Assembly: GCF_002209485.1 (NCBI RefSeq)
Contig: NZ_NJIX01000002.1
Location: 248,001-312,000 of the forward strand
Direction of reading: 5' to 3'
Source: Achromobacter sp. HZ34
Lineage (GTDB): Bacteria; Pseudomonadota; Gammaproteobacteria; Burkholderiales; Burkholderiaceae_B
Length of the DNA stretch: 64,000 nucleotides
How positions within the stretch are numbered: position 1 is the first letter of the stretch; each line of letters opens with the position of its first letter. Of the stretch, positions 60,066 to 64,000 are shown in pieces. Made by a program: the position numbers and the translations under genes. Below the pieces are notes generated by a model, which was given only the letters and a program-made list of their open reading frames with translations, was not told the origin of the DNA and ran no database searches.

Positions 60066-60293
60066 GCCTTGGCGATGCGACCGGAGTTGATACTTTTCGA
60101 CGAGCCAACTTCGGCGCTCGACCCCGAGCGGCTAGGCGAGGTCCTCGACGTGATCGAGAATCTCGCCAATTCCGGCATCACGATGATCGTCGTGCCTCAC
60201 GAAATCGGCTTTGTTGGTATGGTCAAGCCCGCTCGGATCCCGGACTGTGCATGGGCGCAGCGCCACACGCTTGGGAGGCTGATCCGAGGCTGA
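60066..60293 (+). pseudogene. ABC transporter ATPase fragment
   Basis: This frame reads [20 protein letters not shown], then [16 protein letters not shown], the Walker B and His-switch region of a polar-amino-acid ABC ATPase (the family usually reads VTHEMGF). The P-loop, signature motif and C-terminus are missing, and both ends run into unrelated sequence. The surrounding 413 bp (59887-60305) hold no other gene. Confidence 0.7.
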
Positions 60294-60305
60294 ATCTTTG
60301 CTTTA

Positions 60306-61232
60306 ATGGCATGCATGCAAATCGACTTCCTGGGCATGCAGGCCTTTCTGGCCATTATTGAGCAAGGCGGCTTCCAACAAGCGGCAGCACATCTGTGCTT
60401 GTCGCAAACCGCCATCAGCCACCGCATCCGCAAGCTGGAGGCCAGCCTGGGCGTGGCCTTGCTGGCCCGGACCACGCGCGAAGTGACGCTCACCGATGCC
60501 GGCCGCGCGTTGCTGCCGAGAGTGCGCGGCGCGATACGGGAATTCGAGCTTTCCTACGACACCTTGCGGCAACACAGCCGGACCGCCCCGCAATGGCTCG
60601 CTTTCGGCTGTCTGCCCACGTTAGCCGCGCATCGCATTGCCCCTGCCCTGCTGCGCTTCCGTGAGGCGCATCCGCGGATCGCGGTTCGGGTCTTCGACAA
60701 CTCGATTCAGGAGATCGCAGAGCTGACCCACGCGCAAACGACGGCATTCGGCATTTCCGTCGCGACATCGAATCCACTTCACCTGGCGGTCGAGCCGTTC
60801 GCCGAGGAACCCTTCGTGCTGGTCTGCCGGGAGGATCATCCTTTGGCACATGAGCGCGTCGCGCGCTGGGCCCAGCTACAGAGCGAAACGTTGATCCGCA
60901 TCAGCCTGCCCGCGGGCAATGCCACCACCATCGATGACGCGCTGGGAGACCAACGGCTGACTTTACGCTGGGCCTATGAGACGCAACACACGGCAATCGC
61001 ACTGGATCTGGTACGTGCCGGGCTTGGCTTGACCATCGTACCGGCACTGGCCGTGGCCGCTAGTGAAGGCCTGGTGACACGGCCATTGCTGCAGCCCAGC
61101 ATTTCGCGCCGCCTGGCGGTGTTGACACGCCGTGGGGTGACGCTGCCGGAAATCGCGCAGACCCTGCGCGGTTTTCTCATCGATGCATTGCGTGCAGGGC
61201 TGCCTGCCGCGTCCGATGAAAGCAGCGAATAA
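60306..61232 (+). CDS. LysR-family transcriptional regulator
   Basis: A 308-residue LysR protein: GMQAFLAIIEQGGFQQAAAH, LSQTAISHRIRKLEASLGVA and effector domain LAVEPFAEEPFVLVCREDHP. It is followed by a Bug receptor and an amidohydrolase on the same strand (121-bp gap), so it likely controls that cassette. ATG 60315 is an alternative start. The CxxM-type N-terminus (MACMQIDFLG) is normal for the group. Confidence 0.88.
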   Translation: MACMQIDFLGMQAFLAIIEQGGFQQAAAHLCLSQTAISHRIRKLEASLGVALLARTTREVTLTDAGRALLPRVRGAIREFELSYDTLRQHSRTAPQWLAFGCLPTLAAHRIAPALLRFREAHPRIAVRVFDNSIQEIAELTHAQTTAFGISVATSNPLHLAVEPFAEEPFVLVCREDHPLAHERVARWAQLQSETLIRISLPAGNATTIDDALGDQRLTLRWAYETQHTAIALDLVRAGLGLTIVPALAVAASEGLVTRPLLQPSISRRLAVLTRRGVTLPEIAQTLRGFLIDALRAGLPAASDESSE

Positions 61233-61353
61233 ATCGGTCCAAAGAATTCATTTGTAGCGCACGGCCGGCCTGCCTAGACTCCTTGTAATACAGCCCTTGA
61301 CGCCCTTCCCCGGGCGCCATCGGACTGTAAATGAATAAAACCAGGAGACAGGC

Positions 61354-62355
61354 ATGGCCCACGCTACCGTCCGGCTTACCGCCGGGCCCGCCGCGCACAG
61401 ACGATGGCACGCCGCGATAAGCGGCGCGCTGCTGGCAGTGTTGCTGGCCACAGCGCCGGCAGCTCAGGCACGCTATCCGGACAAACCCGTCAGAATCATC
61501 GTGCCGTTCGGCCCCGGCGCCCTGGCTGACATTTCTATGCGCCTCGTCGCGCAAAAGCTCGGCGAGCGCTTCAACGAGAAGGTCATCGTCGAGAACCGGC
61601 CCGGTGCCGGCGGCATAGTGGCCGCGACAGCAACATTGAATGCCGAACGCGACGGCTACACCTTCATCGCTTTCTCAAGTGGCACCGCGATCAGCAAGTC
61701 CTTGTTCAAGCTGCCCTATGACCCGGTGAAAGATTTCGTGCCGGTATCGACGGTCGCTTATTTCGACCTGATCCTGTTGGCCAAGGCGGGGGGATCGCTG
61801 CGCTCGGCCGCCGATGTCCTCGCGCGAGCGAAGCAACGCCCTGTCGTCCTGGGCACCATCAATCCCGGCAGCACCCAGAACCTCTCTGCCGAGCTGTTCA
61901 AAACGTCGTCGCATCTGAATGCTTCCATCATCCCCTTCAAGACCACGTCAGACGTCATCTCGGCCGTGGTTCGGGGTGACGTGGACATCGCCTTCGACTC
62001 CTACGCCGCGGTCAAGGGGATCGTCGACGCGGGCAAACTCATTCCAATAGCGGCGACAGGCTCGCGGCGTTCGGCCTGGCTGCCCGATGTCCCGACGGTC
62101 CGCGAGGGCGGGTTGAATTACGAAGTCACCGGCTGGAATGCCATCTTCGCGGCCAAGGGTGTGCCGGACGAAGCCGTCACGCTGCTGAACTCCCAGCTCA
62201 ACGACGTTCTCAAGATGCCGGACGTACAACAACGGCTGCGGGACCTGGGCACGGAAGCCAAGGGAAGCAGCCCTGCGGAGATCGGCGCCATCTTGAGCGA
62301 CGATGTCGACAAGTGGGCTGCCGTCATCAAGCAGGCGGGCATCCAGGCGCAATAA
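61354..62355 (+). CDS. Bug-family tripartite tricarboxylate transporter receptor
   Basis: A 333-residue Bug protein with a signal peptide (ISGALLAVLLATAPAAQA) and YPDKPVRIIVPFGPGALADI, VIVENRPGAGGIVAA, LGTINPGSTQNLSAELF. It binds a periplasmic carboxylate or lactone-type solute for uptake by a TctAB permease encoded elsewhere. GGAGA lies before ATG 61354. It lies between a LysR gene and an amidohydrolase, suggesting import of the compound that the hydrolase or its pathway consumes. Confidence 0.9.
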   Translation: MAHATVRLTAGPAAHRRWHAAISGALLAVLLATAPAAQARYPDKPVRIIVPFGPGALADISMRLVAQKLGERFNEKVIVENRPGAGGIVAATATLNAERDGYTFIAFSSGTAISKSLFKLPYDPVKDFVPVSTVAYFDLILLAKAGGSLRSAADVLARAKQRPVVLGTINPGSTQNLSAELFKTSSHLNASIIPFKTTSDVISAVVRGDVDIAFDSYAAVKGIVDAGKLIPIAATGSRRSAWLPDVPTVREGGLNYEVTGWNAIFAAKGVPDEAVTLLNSQLNDVLKMPDVQQRLRDLGTEAKGSSPAEIGAILSDDVDKWAAVIKQAGIQAQ

Positions 62356-62441
62356 GCGGCATCGGAACGATCCCGCCCCGCATGGGGCGATCCAGGAGCG
62401 GTTCATCGAATCTTTACTGTTACATCATGAAGGAGCCATGC

Positions 62442-63254
62442 ATGAGCATCCCGCCCTATCCCCCGGAAGGTTTGCTGGTCGACGGTCATGTCCACGTTTT
62501 CAAACAGGACATGCCGCTGATTCCCAACCCACGCCACAATCCTGACTACAGCTTCACGGTGGAGGACCTCATCGCCGCGATGGACAAGCACGGCGTCCGT
62601 TATGCCGCCATCGCCGCAGCAAGCCCGTGGGGCGACTACAACGACTACGTCATCGAATCCATACGCGGCAATCCCCGGCTACGCGGGACGATCATCACGC
62701 AGCCGTCCATTGAGCGGGTGGTGCTGGATCAGATGGATCGCGACGGCATCGTCGGCGTGCGGTTGCCCTTCATCAGCATGAAGGAATTGCCCGACCTGGA
62801 CAGCTGGGATTACCGGAAATTCCTGCGCCGGCTGGTCGACCTGGACTGGCACGTCCACCTGCATATCGACGGCCCGCGCCTGCCGCAAGTCCTGCCGTAC
62901 CTGGAAAAGTCGGGCGTGAAGATCGTCATCGATCACATCGGCCGCCCAGATCCCGTCAAGGGCACGGCCAGCGAGGGCTTCCGTGCCATGGTCGAATCCG
63001 TCGAAAAAGGCCGTACCTGGGTGAAGCTGTCTGGCGCGTACCGGCTGGGCGACTATGCCCTGGGATGTGCGCAGGAGCTGTGCCGACGTGTCGGCTACGA
63101 CAAGATGCTGTGGGCCAGCGACTGCCCTTTCGTGGGCGGGGAGAAGGACACAGATTATCGCCGCGCCATCGACTGGCTCAAGCTGGCCATTCCAGACGAG
63201 CATGCGCGCAGGCAGGTCTACGGCGCGAACGGCCTGGCGTTCTATTTCACCTGA
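62442..63254 (+). CDS. Amidohydrolase family 2 (LigI-like) hydrolase
   Basis: A 270-residue TIM-barrel metallohydrolase: LLVDGHVHVFKQ carries the HxH-type site, DWHVHLHIDGPRL and VIDHIGRPDP are later barrel strands, and MLWASDCPFVGG has the final Asp. It resembles 2-pyrone-4,6-dicarboxylate lactonase (LigI) and related dicarboxylate hydrolases. AAGGAG lies six bases before ATG 62442. It is the last gene of the LysR-Bug-hydrolase cassette. An SD plus ATG-CCC-TAG stub follows 40 bp later. Confidence 0.87.
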   Translation: MSIPPYPPEGLLVDGHVHVFKQDMPLIPNPRHNPDYSFTVEDLIAAMDKHGVRYAAIAAASPWGDYNDYVIESIRGNPRLRGTIITQPSIERVVLDQMDRDGIVGVRLPFISMKELPDLDSWDYRKFLRRLVDLDWHVHLHIDGPRLPQVLPYLEKSGVKIVIDHIGRPDPVKGTASEGFRAMVESVEKGRTWVKLSGAYRLGDYALGCAQELCRRVGYDKMLWASDCPFVGGEKDTDYRRAIDWLKLAIPDEHARRQVYGANGLAFYFT

Positions 63255-63294
63255 GCCGAACCACGGATAGCGACGACCCATCAGGAGCAACGAC

Positions 63295-63303
63295 ATGCCC
63301 TAG
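63295..63303 (+). pseudogene. Two-codon start stub (ATG-CCC-TAG)
   Basis: AGGAG at 63283-63287 and ATG 63295 form a normal translation start, but the third codon is TAG. It looks like the remnant of a further gene of the hydrolase cassette lost by deletion or truncated by a point mutation. Confidence 0.35.
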
Positions 63304-63381
63304 TTGACGCCCCCTCCGGCCAAAGTGGACCAGACGACAATCATCTTGGTCATGCTCTTTCTCCATACATGCGCCGCAGAA

Positions 63382-64000
63382 TCAGGCGCTTATGCCGCCA
63401 TCGACAAGGATGCCCGAACCGGTGATATAAGCGGCGCCAGGTCCGGCCAGGAAGGCGACCGCTTCGGCGACCTCCCTGGTCTTGCCGTAGCGGGCAATGG
63501 ACAGGCTAGGCAGAATAGAGGACGCCAACGGACCGTCGGCGGGATTCATGTCCGTGTCGATAGGTCCAGGGCGGACTAGATTGACCGTGATGTCACGAGG
63601 ACCCAGTTCACGGGCAAGCCCGCGGGTAAAGCTCTCCATCGCGGACTTGGTCGCCGCGTAGACCGCAATGCCAGCGAACGGCACCGACAGGCCGGCGTTG
63701 CTGCCAATGATGATGATACGACCGCCATCGGGAAGGTATTTCAGCGCGGCCTGGGTAGTCATGAAAACGCCGCGCACATTGACGTCGAGCTGCAGGGTTA
63801 TATCCTCAAGCGACTGTTCGGAAAACGGACCTGGGATCAGGACGCCTGCGTTGTTGACAAGGATGTCCAGCCCCCCTAGGTCCCGCACAGTCTGTTCAAC
63901 CGCGGCCTTCGCAGCATCAGGGCTGGCCGCATCGGCTTGGATGGCGACGGCATTTCGGCCCAGGGCGCGGATCTCGGCAGCCAGCGCCGCGGCCTTGTCG
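63382..64000 (-). CDS. Short-chain dehydrogenase/reductase, C-terminal part
   Basis: About 206 codons are visible; the N-terminal cofactor loop lies beyond the right edge. The visible part has the SDR core: DILVNNAGVLIPGPFSEQ, IIIIGSNAGLSVPFAGIA with the catalytic Ser, VYAATKSAMESFTRGL (YxxxK), RPGPIDTDMNPADGPLAS and the closing ITGSGILVDGGISA. The last block resembles 3-oxoacyl-ACP-type reductases (FabG-like). It is transcribed towards the amidohydrolase cassette; a regulator may lie outside the window. Confidence 0.9.
   Translation of the reverse strand, partial: DKAAALAAEIRALGRNAVAIQADAASPDAAKAAVEQTVRDLGGLDILVNNAGVLIPGPFSEQSLEDITLQLDVNVRGVFMTTQAALKYLPDGGRIIIIGSNAGLSVPFAGIAVYAATKSAMESFTRGLARELGPRDITVNLVRPGPIDTDMNPADGPLASSILPSLSIARYGKTREVAEAVAFLAGPGAAYITGSGILVDGGISA

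Overview
This 64 kb window looks like chromosomal DNA of a GC-rich betaproteobacterium of the Alcaligenaceae, most likely Bordetella or Achromobacter. The evidence is three Bug-type periplasmic solute receptors, at least nine LysR regulators, a prpC-prpD locus with an XRE/DUF2083-type regulator, and many small regulator-plus-enzyme cassettes. All assignments come from reading the sequence and its translations; no database search was possible.

Layout. 0-8.4 kb: dehydrogenase end, RidA protein, long-form leuA with a structured leader, AraC regulator, Nudix hydrolase, GFA-fold protein, DHA2-type MFS pump, and a LysR/EamA exporter pair. 8.5-18.5 kb: a MarR regulator facing a stand-alone AceE-type 2-oxo-acid dehydrogenase E1. 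A second gene 4 kb away encodes only an E1 C-terminal half. Both carry the same ATTGCA-N2-TGCAAT palindrome upstream, so they look like one MarR-controlled regulon. A GST, SMR and azoreductase detoxification operon diverges from the second site, and a LysR/tautomerase pair follows. 18.6-34.8 kb: YbaK deacylase, TetR with two SDRs and a perfect operator, a peptide-type binding protein coupled to a CocE hydrolase, a Bug/AtuA/Bug operon, and prpC-prpD-acyl-CoA dehydrogenase opposite their probable regulator.

36.5-51.3 kb: uncharacterised proteins, then a stress and signalling block: RsbRD-like histidine kinase, manganese catalase, double-RecA KaiC-like ATPase, two single-domain response regulators, a receiver-PAS-kinase, exonuclease III and an ECF sigma/ChrR pair whose zinc ligands match the singlet-oxygen paradigm. 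The block ends in a patch of gene fragments (MGMT, an NAD(P)-binding protein) beside an Ada-like metal-binding protein.

51.3-64 kb: LysR/SDR pair, an NAD(P)-binding protein, a DUF533 protein, a haemagglutinin-like remnant, LysR facing a Tat-exported binding protein, then a scrambled accessory patch. That patch holds a frameshifted KfrB-like gene, a SMI1-like immunity fragment and an immunity-like gene, and about 0.8 kb with no clear gene. The window closes with a pterin dehydratase, an ABC ATPase fragment, a LysR/Bug/amidohydrolase catabolic cassette and a partial SDR.

The dominant theme is small catabolic or detoxification cassettes, each with its own regulator. The most unusual features are the shared operator joining a full and a half E1 gene, the KaiC/response-regulator/kinase block, the potential pseudoknot in the leuA leader, and the decayed immunity-type accessory patch.
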